A program made the translations under genes and the position numbers. Below the pieces are notes generated by a model. The model was not told where the DNA came from. It did not search any database and saw nothing but the letters and a program-made list of their open reading frames with translations. DNA of 64,000 nucleotides from Catenovulum sediminis. GTDB taxonomy: Bacteria; Pseudomonadota; Gammaproteobacteria; Enterobacterales; Alteromonadaceae. This document shows, piece by piece, positions 17,300 through 26,149 of this stretch (position 1 is its first letter; each line of letters opens with the position of its first letter). Location: assembly GCF_040270295.1 (NCBI RefSeq), contig NZ_JBELOE010000080.1; one strand, written 5' to 3'.

Positions 17300-18199
17300 G
17301 TGAGAAGCAAAGTGGCGGATCAAACATATATCATTGGTGTAGATGGTGGCGGTACTAAATGCCGTGCACGATTATATAGCTCGCAAAGTGGATTCCTAGC
17401 ATCAGGTCTGTCGGGGCCGGCAAATCCGGTACGTGGCTTAAACAATGCGATGCATTCTGTAGTGGAAGCATGCGAACGTGCCATTCAAAATTCAGGCATT
17501 GAAGATTTACCTTTAAGCGAGGTACATGTTGGTTTGGGTTTAGCCGGCGTCAACCTTGAGACTGTAAACAAAAAGGTACTTGATTGGCCGCATCCTTTTA
17601 AATCTCGCTATTTAACGACAGATTTACACATTGCCTGTTTAGGTGCTAACGACACAGATGAAGGCGCAGTGATGATAATTGGCACTGGCTCATGTGGTCT
17701 GAGTGTTAGTCAGCAAAAAATGGTGCAGCTCGGTGGTCACGGTTTTCCGATAGGGGATTATGCCGGGGGTGCCTGGATAGGATTTGAAGCGATACGCTAT
17801 GTTTTACGCTCTTTAGACGGAGTGGCAAAAAACAGTAAAATGAATGCTGAAGTGCTTTCCCAGCTAGATTGCAAAAATGCCACTCAAATCGCAGAGAAAA
17901 TGTTACATGCTAAACCCTCTGAGTTTGCAGCATTGACACCTATGGTCTTTGATTTAGCCGAATCTGGCGACGAAGCCGCCGCTCATATTATCAAGCAAGG
18001 TGCCGCTCAAATTAGTGCATTGGCACGAAAATTACTGGCTGAACAACCAACCCGATTGTCCATGATTGGTGGTGTGTCTGAGCGTATCAAAAACTGGCTA
18101 GATGAAGATGTAGCCTATCAAATACAACCACCCATTTACCAACCCGATATAGGTGCAGTTTTTTTTGCACAAAAACACCTAGATTTAAGTGAGAAATAA
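17300..18199 (+). CDS. nagK: N-acetylglucosamine kinase, BadF/BadG/BcrA/BcrD ATPase family
   Basis: This ASKHA-fold sugar kinase phosphorylates intracellular GlcNAc at C6. The phosphate-1 motif IIGVDGGGTKCRARLY is at the N-terminus, MIIGTGSCG provides phosphate-2, and a C-terminal LSMIGGVSERI is adenosine-binding like. The family is that of Shewanella NagK and of glucosamine kinase GspK, so glucosamine is an alternative substrate. It is first in a nagK-nagB-nagA-symporter operon. Start choice is uncertain: GTG 17300 has GGGAA six bases upstream; GTG 17294 and 17312 are alternatives. The ATG at 17264 lies in the NagR operator and is rejected. Length is about 299 residues. Confidence 0.88.
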   Translation: MRSKVADQTYIIGVDGGGTKCRARLYSSQSGFLASGLSGPANPVRGLNNAMHSVVEACERAIQNSGIEDLPLSEVHVGLGLAGVNLETVNKKVLDWPHPFKSRYLTTDLHIACLGANDTDEGAVMIIGTGSCGLSVSQQKMVQLGGHGFPIGDYAGGAWIGFEAIRYVLRSLDGVAKNSKMNAEVLSQLDCKNATQIAEKMLHAKPSEFAALTPMVFDLAESGDEAAAHIIKQGAAQISALARKLLAEQPTRLSMIGGVSERIKNWLDEDVAYQIQPPIYQPDIGAVFFAQKHLDLSEK

Positions 18200-18208
18200 G
18201 AGGTTTTT

Positions 18209-19210
18209 ATGACAACTCAAACCATAATGGAACAAGAAGCACGTGAAAGCGCAACTCGAATTAAACAGCAATTACAAAAAAATAAAGCATTGGCTCAAGC
18301 GTTAGGCGCAAAAATTAGAGAGTATAAGCCAAAGTTTGTTTACATCATCGGGCGAGGATCATCCGATCATGCCGGGGTATTTGCTAAATATTTAATAGAA
18401 ATAGAAGCGGGATTATCGGTTGCATCGGCAGCACCATCTGTCGCCAGTGTATATCAAAAACAATTGGATCTTAGCGGTGCGTTAGTCTTGGCTATCTCAC
18501 AATCTGGCCGCAGTCCAGACATTTTAGCGCAGCTTGATATGGCAAAAGCCGCTGGCGCACTGACCGTTGCTTTGGTCAATGATGAAAGTTCACCTTTGGC
18601 ACAAAATGCTGATTTTTTATTGCCGCTCAATGCAGGTGTTGAAACTGCCGTCGCAGCCACAAAAAGCTATTTGTGTACATTATCTGCTGTTTTGCAATTG
18701 GTTGCACATTGGAAACAAGATCAATCGTTACATTTGGCGCTGGATGTATTACCCAAACAATTGACCCAAGTTGTAGAAAGTGCACCTCAATTAACAACAA
18801 GCACACTTAAAAATGTCCATAACTGTGTTGTTTTAGGTCGTGGTTTAGGATATGCCGTTTCCCGAGAGATCGCGCTTAAGCTGAAAGAAGTCTGTAGCAT
18901 TCATGCTGAGGCATACAGCAGTGCTGAGTTTGTACACGGGCCTATCGCTTTAGCAGGTAAGAAGCTATACGCCCTTGACATTACAATTGAAGATGAAGCG
19001 AATCAATTTCATAAACAGCAAATTGAAGATCTCAAAGCGCGTGGCGCACATGTTGTACATATGCATCAGGTGGTTTCTAGCTGCCATCCCAGAACGTCAG
19101 CTTTGTTAGTACTGCAAAAGTTTTACGTTGATATTGCAGAGGTTTCTGTTGAACTTGGATACAATCCTGATGCACCTCTAGGTTTAAATAAAGTTACACG
19201 GACTCAATAA
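18209..19210 (+). CDS. nagB: NagB-II, SIS-domain glucosamine-6-phosphate deaminase
   Basis: The 333-residue protein is built of two SIS domains like the isomerase half of GlmS and lacks the glutaminase domain. Phosphosugar-binding segments include FVYIIGRGSSDHAGVFAKY, LAISQSGRSPDILAQL and VETAVAATKSYLCTL; a C-terminal GYNPDAPLGLNKVTRT tail is typical. NagB-II replaces the unrelated NagB-I in Shewanella and relatives and converts GlcN6P to fructose-6-phosphate and ammonia. The gene sits between nagK and nagA; its TAA overlaps the nagA ATG by one base. AAGAGG precedes the start. FrlB- or AgaS-type relatives are possible but context favours NagB-II. Confidence 0.9.
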   Translation: MTTQTIMEQEARESATRIKQQLQKNKALAQALGAKIREYKPKFVYIIGRGSSDHAGVFAKYLIEIEAGLSVASAAPSVASVYQKQLDLSGALVLAISQSGRSPDILAQLDMAKAAGALTVALVNDESSPLAQNADFLLPLNAGVETAVAATKSYLCTLSAVLQLVAHWKQDQSLHLALDVLPKQLTQVVESAPQLTTSTLKNVHNCVVLGRGLGYAVSREIALKLKEVCSIHAEAYSSAEFVHGPIALAGKKLYALDITIEDEANQFHKQQIEDLKARGAHVVHMHQVVSSCHPRTSALLVLQKFYVDIAEVSVELGYNPDAPLGLNKVTRTQ

Positions 19211-20379
19211 TGACGATACAAAGATACCGCCCAGATCAACTATTTACAGGTGATCACCTGATGGAAAAACCTGTTGTTAGTGTTGAGAATGGCACAGTGA
19301 TTTCGATTGAGGCTGATTCAAACTTGCCCGCTTTACCTTTAGAGGGTTTATTGGCACCCGGCTATATTGATATACAAGTAAATGGGGGCGGCGGTGTCTT
19401 GTTTAATAATCAACCTAGTGTAGAGAGTTTGCGCAAAATGATAATTGCGCATAGCCAGTATGGCAGCACTGCATTACTGCCAACTTTAATTACGGATGAT
19501 TTAGCTACAATGCAGGCGGCTGCTGATGCTGTTGCACACGCCAGAGAGCGTAAGCTGGCAGGTATTTTGGGTATTCACTTTGAAGGCCCGCATTTATCTG
19601 TTGAGAAAAAAGGTGTGCATCCTAAACAACAGATACGACCTATCACTGATGCCGAGTTTGCTATTTTTGCACGCCAAGATATTGGTATAAAGGTTATTAC
19701 TTTAGCACCTGAAAATGTGTCAGTTGATGATATTAGAAAACTGATTCAGTTAAATGTGATTGTTTGTTTAGGGCATTCGAACGCATCATATGAAGTTGTT
19801 GAGGCTGCGCTAGATGCAGGTGCCACAGGGTTCACTCACTTGTTTAATGCAATGTCGCCATTGACCAGTAGAGCACCCGGTATGGTGGGGGCAGCATTAA
19901 ATAGCGAAAAAGCTTGGTGTGGAATTATTGTTGACCATCATCATATGCATCCTGCAGTCGCTCAGTTAGCTTGCCGCGTCAAAGGGGCCGATAAAAGCAT
20001 ATTGGTCACAGACGCAATGGCGCTGATTGGCAGTAAAGCCCAGTCTTTTGATTTGTTCGGCGAAACAGTCACGCTAAAAGGGGACAAATTGACAATTTCT
20101 ACAGGCCAATTAGCAGGTTCTCATTTATCAATGCAGAAAGCGGTTCAGAATACTGTACATGATTTAAAAATTAGTTTAACGGATGCGCTTAAAATGGCCA
20201 GTTTAAGCGCGGCTAGATTTTTAAATTGTGCTGATCAAATCGGTAAAATTAAGGCTGGTTATTCCGCCGATTGGATATTGTTAGATAAAGCGCTCAGAGT
20301 TACATCTGTATGGATCAAAGGTACTCAACGTGAGCAATTGTTTCAGCTAGATAACTTTGGAGGTAGCACATGCAATTAG
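19210..20379 (+). CDS. nagA: NagA, N-acetylglucosamine-6-phosphate deacetylase
   Basis: NagA removes acetate from GlcNAc6P to give GlcN6P in the cytoplasm. The 389-residue protein is an amidohydrolase-fold enzyme. Metal and catalytic residues are visible: Glu125 in HFEGPHLS, His189 in CLGHSNAS, His210 in THLFNAM and catalytic Asp268 in VTDAMA; VDHHHMHP contributes substrate contacts. Length fits the family (about 380-390). The start overlaps the stop of nagB by one base, and the end overlaps the symporter gene by 10 bases, so the operon is tightly coupled. Control is by the NagR site at 17265. Confidence 0.95.
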   Translation: MTIQRYRPDQLFTGDHLMEKPVVSVENGTVISIEADSNLPALPLEGLLAPGYIDIQVNGGGGVLFNNQPSVESLRKMIIAHSQYGSTALLPTLITDDLATMQAAADAVAHARERKLAGILGIHFEGPHLSVEKKGVHPKQQIRPITDAEFAIFARQDIGIKVITLAPENVSVDDIRKLIQLNVIVCLGHSNASYEVVEAALDAGATGFTHLFNAMSPLTSRAPGMVGAALNSEKAWCGIIVDHHHMHPAVAQLACRVKGADKSILVTDAMALIGSKAQSFDLFGETVTLKGDKLTISTGQLAGSHLSMQKAVQNTVHDLKISLTDALKMASLSAARFLNCADQIGKIKAGYSADWILLDKALRVTSVWIKGTQREQLFQLDNFGGSTCN

Positions 20380-22073
20380 CAACCATAGATTGGGCAATTG
20401 TAATCGGCATATTAGCTTTAACCATGTTAATTGGCTTTTTAGTGAGTAAACGCGCTTCGAAAAATAGTGCATCATACTTTTTGGCGGGGCAGAGCATGCC
20501 ATGGTGGTTGTTAGGGGTATCTATGGTTGCGACCACATTTGCAGCTGATACACCTAATCTAGTCACTGATATTGTCAGAACACAAGGTGTGTCCGGTAAC
20601 TGGGTTTGGTGGGGAATGTTGTTAACTGGCATGTTAACAACATTTGTTTATGCCAAGTTATGGCGCCGTTTAGGCATAACAACCGATGTTGAATTTTATG
20701 AGCACAGATATACCGGTAAACCAGCGCGCTTTTTACGAGGCTTCAGAGCATTATATTTAGGTCTGTTTTTTAATGTCATGATTATGGCGAATGTGACGCT
20801 GGCAGCGGTTAAAATTGGCAGTGTTTTATTTGGTATCGATCCTGAGCTTGTCATTATTTCGGCTTGCCTGATCACAGTTATTTTCAGTACCTTGGGGGGC
20901 TTTTTAGGGGTATTGATCACCGATTTGATTTTATTCTTTGTCGCTATGATTGGTTCGGTACTCGCCGCTTATTATGCGGTTGGACATCCTCAAGTTGGCG
21001 GCTTAGATGCTTTGTTCGCGCATCCTGTTGTCTCACAAAAGCTATCCTTTTTGCCGGATATGTCTGACCCAAATAGTTATATTCCGCTGTTAATTATTCC
21101 TTTGTTAGTGCAGTGGTGGAGTGTGTGGTATCCGGGCGCTGAGCCAGGTGGTGGTGGCTATGTTGCACAACGTATGTTGGCTGCTAAAAATGAGAAACAT
21201 GCATTAGCGGCTTCTGCGTTTTTTAACGTTTGTCACTATGCCGTGCGTCCGTGGCCCTGGATTTTAGTTGCGCTTGCTTCATTGGTTGTTTTTCCGGACA
21301 TGGCAAGTTTACAAGCTGCATTTCCAAATATACCGGAGCATTTAGTCAAAGATGATTTGGCCTACTCAGCAATGTTAACATTTTTACCCGTAGGTGTACT
21401 TGGGCTGGTGGTTGCTTCTTTAGTTTCTGCCTACGTTTCAACGATATCGACCAGTTTAAACTGGGGGGCTTCATACTTTGTCAATGATTTTTATGCCCGC
21501 TTTGTAAAACCCGATGCAACGGATAAACAACAAGTATTTGTTGGTCGCTTGGCGACTGTTGTGTTGATGTTATTAGCAAGTTTAATGGCTTTGGCACTAG
21601 ATAACGCGTTGCAAGGCTTTAGATTGTTATTAACAGTGGGGGCAGGTACGGGATTGTTGTTTTTACTACGCTGGTTTTGGAGCAAGATAAATGCATGGTC
21701 TGAAATATCTGCAATGGTTTTTTCATTCTTATTTAGTGTCTTCTTTGAGTTTGGGCCGTTTGAATCCTTATTGGATTGGCAAAGAATGTTATTGAGTGTC
21801 GCTTGGACAACTCTAGGCTGGATGGCGGTTACTTTATTAACACAAGCCGAATCACGAGAAACACTGGATAAATTTTGGCGGCAAATAGGCTTTAATAAAA
21901 GAGAACTGGTTTGCGGCTTACTGGTTGCGCTGGTCGCCACGATAGCAACATATGCAGCTTTATTCGCGACAGGTTATTTACTATACGGGCAAATATCACT
22001 GGCAATTTTACTGACCATAATTGCTTCTGCCGGAGGGTATTTTACTTATCGTTATGGTTTTAAAAATAATTAA
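20370..22073 (+). CDS. Sodium:solute symporter (SSS family), probable GlcNAc permease
   Basis: The 567-residue inner-membrane protein has a run of about 14-15 hydrophobic helices and SSS-family features: an N-terminal SKRASKNSASYFLAGQSMPWWLLGVSMVATTFAADTP stretch and a central WYPGAEPGGGGYVAQRMLAAKNE. Such carriers couple uptake of sugars or other solutes to sodium, as suits a marine bacterium. The substrate GlcNAc is inferred from its place as last gene of the nagK-nagB-nagA operon, overlapping nagA by 10 bases, with TGGAGG before the start. It would stand in for the MFS permease NagP of related species. No symbol is given because the SSS carrier has no settled name. Confidence 0.85.
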   Translation: MQLATIDWAIVIGILALTMLIGFLVSKRASKNSASYFLAGQSMPWWLLGVSMVATTFAADTPNLVTDIVRTQGVSGNWVWWGMLLTGMLTTFVYAKLWRRLGITTDVEFYEHRYTGKPARFLRGFRALYLGLFFNVMIMANVTLAAVKIGSVLFGIDPELVIISACLITVIFSTLGGFLGVLITDLILFFVAMIGSVLAAYYAVGHPQVGGLDALFAHPVVSQKLSFLPDMSDPNSYIPLLIIPLLVQWWSVWYPGAEPGGGGYVAQRMLAAKNEKHALAASAFFNVCHYAVRPWPWILVALASLVVFPDMASLQAAFPNIPEHLVKDDLAYSAMLTFLPVGVLGLVVASLVSAYVSTISTSLNWGASYFVNDFYARFVKPDATDKQQVFVGRLATVVLMLLASLMALALDNALQGFRLLLTVGAGTGLLFLLRWFWSKINAWSEISAMVFSFLFSVFFEFGPFESLLDWQRMLLSVAWTTLGWMAVTLLTQAESRETLDKFWRQIGFNKRELVCGLLVALVATIATYAALFATGYLLYGQISLAILLTIIASAGGYFTYRYGFKNN

Positions 22074-22079
22074 ATTCTA

Positions 22080-22102
22080 GCCGGCAACCGCCGGCTTATT
22101 TT
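22080..22102 (+). terminator. Terminator of the nagK operon
   Basis: GCCGGC (22080-22085), loop AACC, GCCGGC (22090-22095) and TTATTTTT follow the symporter gene by six bases. Confidence 0.85.
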
Positions 22103-22223
22103 TGTCATTTAAAAGTCACATCTCTGGCGAAATTAAGAACCGAATTCTATACTTCAAACGTGTCTATACACTGTCTTTTAATTCTCCTTTTACAGCTTAG
22201 TCGATAAATTAAGTCGTTTAAGC

Positions 22224-22266
22224 TTGACAAAAGGTTAATTAAATGTGATAAATGACAGCGTTGTCA
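22224..22266 (+). promoter_or_regulatory. Promoter and NagR operator of the Cache chemoreceptor
   Basis: TTGACA (22224-22229), a 17-bp spacer and GATAAA (22247-22252) form a promoter. TGACAGCGTTGTCA (22253-22266) directly follows the -10, covering the transcription start. The operator differs from the perfect palindrome at one base. Confidence 0.87.
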
Positions 22267-22293
22267 TTATTTTGGTTGTCTTCTGGAGGTTTT

Positions 22294-23925
22294 ATGTTGT
22301 CGCTTAAAGGCCGAGTCTGGTTGCTCGTAATTGTTATTTTGGGATGCTTTTTAGCGCTCAGCTCTATTGCGTTATACACCCTTAAAGTAGCCAGTGATTC
22401 GGATAACAAATCACGGGTTAAGCAACTTTTTCAATCAACTTATAGCACTATTACATCGCTTGAAAAAATGGTGAGCAAAAATCAATTGGCAGAGGCACAA
22501 GCAAAAGAAATAGCGATTCACTTGCTTCGCAATAATATCTACCACAAATCTGAATACGTCTATGTAGCAGATGAAAAACTTATCTTTTTGGCAACGCCTT
22601 TAGACCCGCAATTACATGGCACCAGTTTTCATGCATTCAAAGACAGCCAAGGAAACTCGGTAGGTGAAATATTATTTAATGCAGTGGCTTCACAAAGTGG
22701 CGAAATAGCTGAATATCATTGGACACAAAGACAAGCGGACGGTTCAGTTGAAGGCAAGCTTTCAATTGCGCAGCGCACGCCTAAATGGGGTTGGTATGTT
22801 GGTACCGGGATTGGTTTTGACGAAGTGAATCAACGTTTTTGGAGTACGGCTCGTTGGCAACTAGGGGTTTGTATTGCATTGAGTGTTTTAATTGCTGCAT
22901 TATTGATGTACGCCACGAAGGGATTGTTGACTTTGTTAGGAGGCGAACCAAAAGATGTATTAAAGTTAGTTAGGTTGGTTGCCGCCGGTGATTTAAGTTC
23001 CAACCGGTCGATGGCGGTAAGTGATGATAATTCAATTCTTGGTTCAACCATTTCAATGCGCAACGCCCTCAGTAAAATTGTCACCAGTCTTGCACTGGCC
23101 GTGGAAAACTTACATAAGCAAACGCATAATTCTGAAGAGCGAATTAATAGATTGAATATTAATTTTGCTAAACAGCGCAGCGAAACGGATATGGTTGCCA
23201 CTGCTATGACTGAGATGGCGATGTCATCGCAAACTGTGTCTGAGAGTGCGAGCAATGCCGCACAAGCCGCTAATCAAGCGGATGCCAAAAGTGTAGAAGC
23301 AATGCGAGTCGTGGCAACTTCGGTTGATAAGATTTCTGAGTTATCTGCTCAAATTCAAGATAGTCATAAAGCGATAGCCGAGCTTGGCAATGATGTAAAC
23401 AATATTGTGGTGGTACTCGATGTGATAAAGGGAATTGCCGAGCAAACCAATTTACTGGCATTAAATGCAGCGATTGAAGCCGCTCGAGCGGGTGAAGATG
23501 GTCGAGGTTTTGCGGTTGTCGCGGATGAAGTGCGTGGCCTGGCTAAACGAACGCAAGACAGTACAACGGAAATTCAGTCTATGATCACAAGGTTAGAGCA
23601 GGGCGCTCAAAAAGCACAAGAAAGTATGAATGCCAGTATGGCGATAGGGCATGAGGCTGTCGATAAAGTTAAAAAAACGCATGCTTCTCTAGATGAAATA
23701 TCTAATTCAATCAATACGATAACAGAGATGAACAATCAAATTGCCACCGCTGCGGAAGAGCAAAATCAGGTCGGCGAAGATATTTCACGCCGTATCAATC
23801 AAATATCAGAGTCTGCTGCGCAAGTTGCAGAGATCAGCAATCAGGGGAAAGAATCGACTCATCAGTTGGTCACATTAACCGATGAGTTAGATCGTAACTT
23901 GCAGTATTTTCAGCTCAACAAATAA
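22294..23925 (+). CDS. Methyl-accepting chemotaxis protein with single Cache domain, NagR-controlled
   Basis: The 543-residue receptor has a first membrane helix (about 8-30), a periplasmic single Cache domain (about 35-180) with the characteristic WGWYVGTGIGFDEV near its end, a second helix (about 188-208), a HAMP-like region, and a signalling coiled coil with the tip GIAEQTNLLALNAAIEAARA (about 380-399). TGGAGG precedes ATG 22294; the longer frame starts in the operator. The NagR site at its promoter suggests that it mediates taxis linked to GlcNAc or chitin oligomers; a chemoreceptor has been assigned to the nag regulon of Shewanella too. The ligand itself is not shown. Confidence 0.92.
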   Translation: MLSLKGRVWLLVIVILGCFLALSSIALYTLKVASDSDNKSRVKQLFQSTYSTITSLEKMVSKNQLAEAQAKEIAIHLLRNNIYHKSEYVYVADEKLIFLATPLDPQLHGTSFHAFKDSQGNSVGEILFNAVASQSGEIAEYHWTQRQADGSVEGKLSIAQRTPKWGWYVGTGIGFDEVNQRFWSTARWQLGVCIALSVLIAALLMYATKGLLTLLGGEPKDVLKLVRLVAAGDLSSNRSMAVSDDNSILGSTISMRNALSKIVTSLALAVENLHKQTHNSEERINRLNINFAKQRSETDMVATAMTEMAMSSQTVSESASNAAQAANQADAKSVEAMRVVATSVDKISELSAQIQDSHKAIAELGNDVNNIVVVLDVIKGIAEQTNLLALNAAIEAARAGEDGRGFAVVADEVRGLAKRTQDSTTEIQSMITRLEQGAQKAQESMNASMAIGHEAVDKVKKTHASLDEISNSINTITEMNNQIATAAEEQNQVGEDISRRINQISESAAQVAEISNQGKESTHQLVTLTDELDRNLQYFQLNK

Positions 23926-24396
23926 TTATTTGTTTGCACAGCAGCGTTTAAATTTTTTACCTGAACCGCAGGGACAAGTTTCGTTGCGGTTGATTTTAAG
24001 AGTAGAAAAATCAGTATCGCCAGATAAATAAAACCATTCACCATCCTTAAAAATAAACTGTGAATTCTCAGTTAAACGGTGGATTTGTCCATTTGACGCA
24101 TAGTAAGCGGAAAAATTAACATGGCCTTGTGTTTCATTGTCGTGCTGGTGGTTATGAATTTCCAGTTTTATAAATTTTACCGCGTTAGCAAAGTCGACAA
24201 TTTCCTGTCGGATATTTCCGCTATGCGTGCGACTGTCTTGGCTAAACACTAAAAAGTCGATATCTTTAACAGCGTATGCACTGTAACGAGCTCGCATTAG
24301 CTCTAGCGGCGTTTGTGCTGGATTTTTGCGAGATATTTTGTCCGCACAACAATCTTTAAATTTTAGGCCTGAACAACAAGGACAGTTTTCCATCAA
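23926..24396 (-). CDS. ychJ: YchJ family SEC-C motif protein (UPF0225)
   Basis: The 156-residue protein has a Cys-rich SEC-C zinc motif at both ends: CPCCSGLKFKDCC at about 5-17 and CPCGSGKKFKRCC near the C-terminus. Between them is an NTF2-like domain with the family segment PLELMRARYSAYAVKDIDFL. The function of YchJ is not established; SEC-C motifs in SecA bind zinc and help in partner binding. Its stop abuts the stop of the convergent chemoreceptor gene with no gap. Two adjacent ATGs are possible starts; the first is given. Confidence 0.9.
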   Translation of the reverse strand: MMENCPCCSGLKFKDCCADKISRKNPAQTPLELMRARYSAYAVKDIDFLVFSQDSRTHSGNIRQEIVDFANAVKFIKLEIHNHQHDNETQGHVNFSAYYASNGQIHRLTENSQFIFKDGEWFYLSGDTDFSTLKINRNETCPCGSGKKFKRCCANK

Positions 24397-24467
24397 TCTT
24401 ATATTCGTAAATCAACAATATGGCTATTGTGACTTATATTCACATATGAATAAAGTTTTTCATAAAA

Positions 24468-25472
24468 TTACTGCATACTGTGTACAACATCAAATAAATC
24501 TTGCTGAATTTTAACCAGATAAGGATCTAATGATTTTTGAATGCCAAACGCATCTACCAGCTTTATTCTGCTGGGTTGATTATTGTGTTCACCGACCATA
24601 ATAGCAGTCTCTTGATCAGCGATGCACTCTACAGCATAAGCGCCTAGTTTAGTCGCTAATATTCTGTCATACGCAACCGGCGCGCCCCCTCTTTGGATGT
24701 GGCCAAGAATACATGGACGGCACTCAATGCCTATTTGATGGGTAAGGGTTTCCGCTAAATCAGAGACACCTCCAGGCCACAAATGCTCTGTTATCACCAT
24801 AATAATACTGGTTTTACCATGGATTTTTCTAAGGCATTCAACGTGTTGCACTATACTTTCTAATTCAGCGTGGGGATCTTCAATGGTTTCTGGAAACAAG
24901 GCTTGTTCAGCGCCGCTTGCAACTGCGCTTGCTAAGGCAATAAATCCAGCATGTCGGCCCATTACTTCAACTAAAAAGATGCGTTCAAAAGCGTCTGCAG
25001 TATCGCGAATTTTATCGATTGAATCTAATGCAGTGTCAATCGCAGTTTGATAGCCTATCGTGTTGTCAGAACCGTTGAGATCATTATCTATTGTGCCCGG
25101 GATACCAATCACTTGTCCTGACCAAATTTCAGATAATTTTTGCAAACCGCGTAAAGAACCGTCTCCACCGATAACGATGAGTGCGTCAATTTCATTGCTA
25201 TTGAGGTTTGCAACAGCATTTTTTACACCGTCTGGTTTCAGAAATGCTTCACATCGGGCGCTCTTTAATATGGTGCCGCCCAGTTGAATAATATGTTGAA
25301 CATGTAAATTGCTTAGACGGATTTTCTCGTTATTTAATAGCCCATTGTAACCATGTTCAAAACCAATTACCTGATAACCGAAACGAGCCGCTGATAACAC
25401 AATTGCTCGGATACAAGCATTCATGCCGGGCGCGTCACCGCCGCTGGTTAATACGCCTATGGTTTTACTCAT
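24468..25472 (-). CDS. pfkA: 6-phosphofructokinase, ATP-dependent
   Basis: The enzyme phosphorylates fructose-6-phosphate, the committing step of glycolysis, in the cytoplasm. The 334-residue protein shows the N-terminal IGVLTSGGDAPGMNACIRA, the GGDGS motif (102-106) typical of ATP-using rather than pyrophosphate-using enzymes, catalytic TIDND (127-131, Asp129), and the substrate segment MGRHAGFIAL. The length is slightly above the E. coli enzyme. It would draw in the fructose-6-phosphate made by NagB-II nearby, but there is no NagR site at its promoter. It is monocistronic on the minus strand. Confidence 0.94.
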   Translation of the reverse strand: MSKTIGVLTSGGDAPGMNACIRAIVLSAARFGYQVIGFEHGYNGLLNNEKIRLSNLHVQHIIQLGGTILKSARCEAFLKPDGVKNAVANLNSNEIDALIVIGGDGSLRGLQKLSEIWSGQVIGIPGTIDNDLNGSDNTIGYQTAIDTALDSIDKIRDTADAFERIFLVEVMGRHAGFIALASAVASGAEQALFPETIEDPHAELESIVQHVECLRKIHGKTSIIMVITEHLWPGGVSDLAETLTHQIGIECRPCILGHIQRGGAPVAYDRILATKLGAYAVECIADQETAIMVGEHNNQPSRIKLVDAFGIQKSLDPYLVKIQQDLFDVVHSMQ

Positions 25473-25552
25473 TACCTAGTTCCCTGTGAAAAAAGTGTCT
25501 AGTATCAATTTAGTTCACTTTGGTTTTTTTTCTATCCGAATAAAGTTATTTT

Positions 25553-26068
25553 TTATAAGTTGGCGTATTCCTCTAAAATTTGCAGGCACCAACTTTCTAT
25601 ACGTGCTTGGCTTAACTCATATTGTTTTTCATCATCTAAACTCAACCCGACAAAGTGAGTGCCATCTTGTGTCAGTGCTTTAGACGCTGCAAACTCGTAG
25701 CCTTCGTTGGGCCAAAAACCGATAAAGTTGGCATTGTTTTGCTTTATGGCGTCGAAGAGCATGCCGAGCGCGTCTTGAAACCAGTCACCATAGTCTACTT
25801 GGTCGCCTTGGCCATAAAGTGCTATCGTTTTGCCTGTTAAATCCAGCGCGTAAACATCTTGCCAAATCGACTCCCAGTCTTCCTGTAATTCACCAAAATC
25901 CCAGGTTGAAATACCAAAAATAATAAACTCATATTTTAAACAATTATCCAGTGATGTATCTTTGATATTATGGATTTCAACTATGTCTGAGCCGATAAAT
26001 TGTTGAATTTTTTCTGCTGTCATTTCGGTGTAGCAGGTTGTTGAGCCGTAAAATAGGCCTATTTTCAT
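25553..26068 (-). CDS. fldB: Flavodoxin 2 (FldB)
   Basis: This is a 171-residue flavodoxin, a small FMN electron carrier of the cytoplasm. The start MKIGLFYGSTTCYTEMTAEK carries the phosphate-binding loop, and FGISTWDFGELQEDWESIW and ALYGQGDQVDYGDWF carry the isoalloxazine contacts. The CYTEM and WDFGE segments fit FldB of E. coli better than FldA. As in E. coli it neighbours xerD, here divergent with ogt-xerD. The ATG at 26068 is preferred to one 21 bases upstream because it begins at the conserved N-terminus. Confidence 0.9.
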   Translation of the reverse strand: MKIGLFYGSTTCYTEMTAEKIQQFIGSDIVEIHNIKDTSLDNCLKYEFIIFGISTWDFGELQEDWESIWQDVYALDLTGKTIALYGQGDQVDYGDWFQDALGMLFDAIKQNNANFIGFWPNEGYEFAASKALTQDGTHFVGLSLDDEKQYELSQARIESWCLQILEEYANL

Positions 26069-26149
26069 TTTGTTCAATAACCTTGTCATAAAAATTGCGG
26101 TATATTAGCAAAAATTGGATTCAGTGTTGATAAATAAACGAGGCTTTTA

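Noticed and set aside
22830..23255. Long minus-strand frame within the Cache chemoreceptor gene
   Set aside because: It is a shadow of the plus-strand coding sequence. It has no start signals and no family resemblance.
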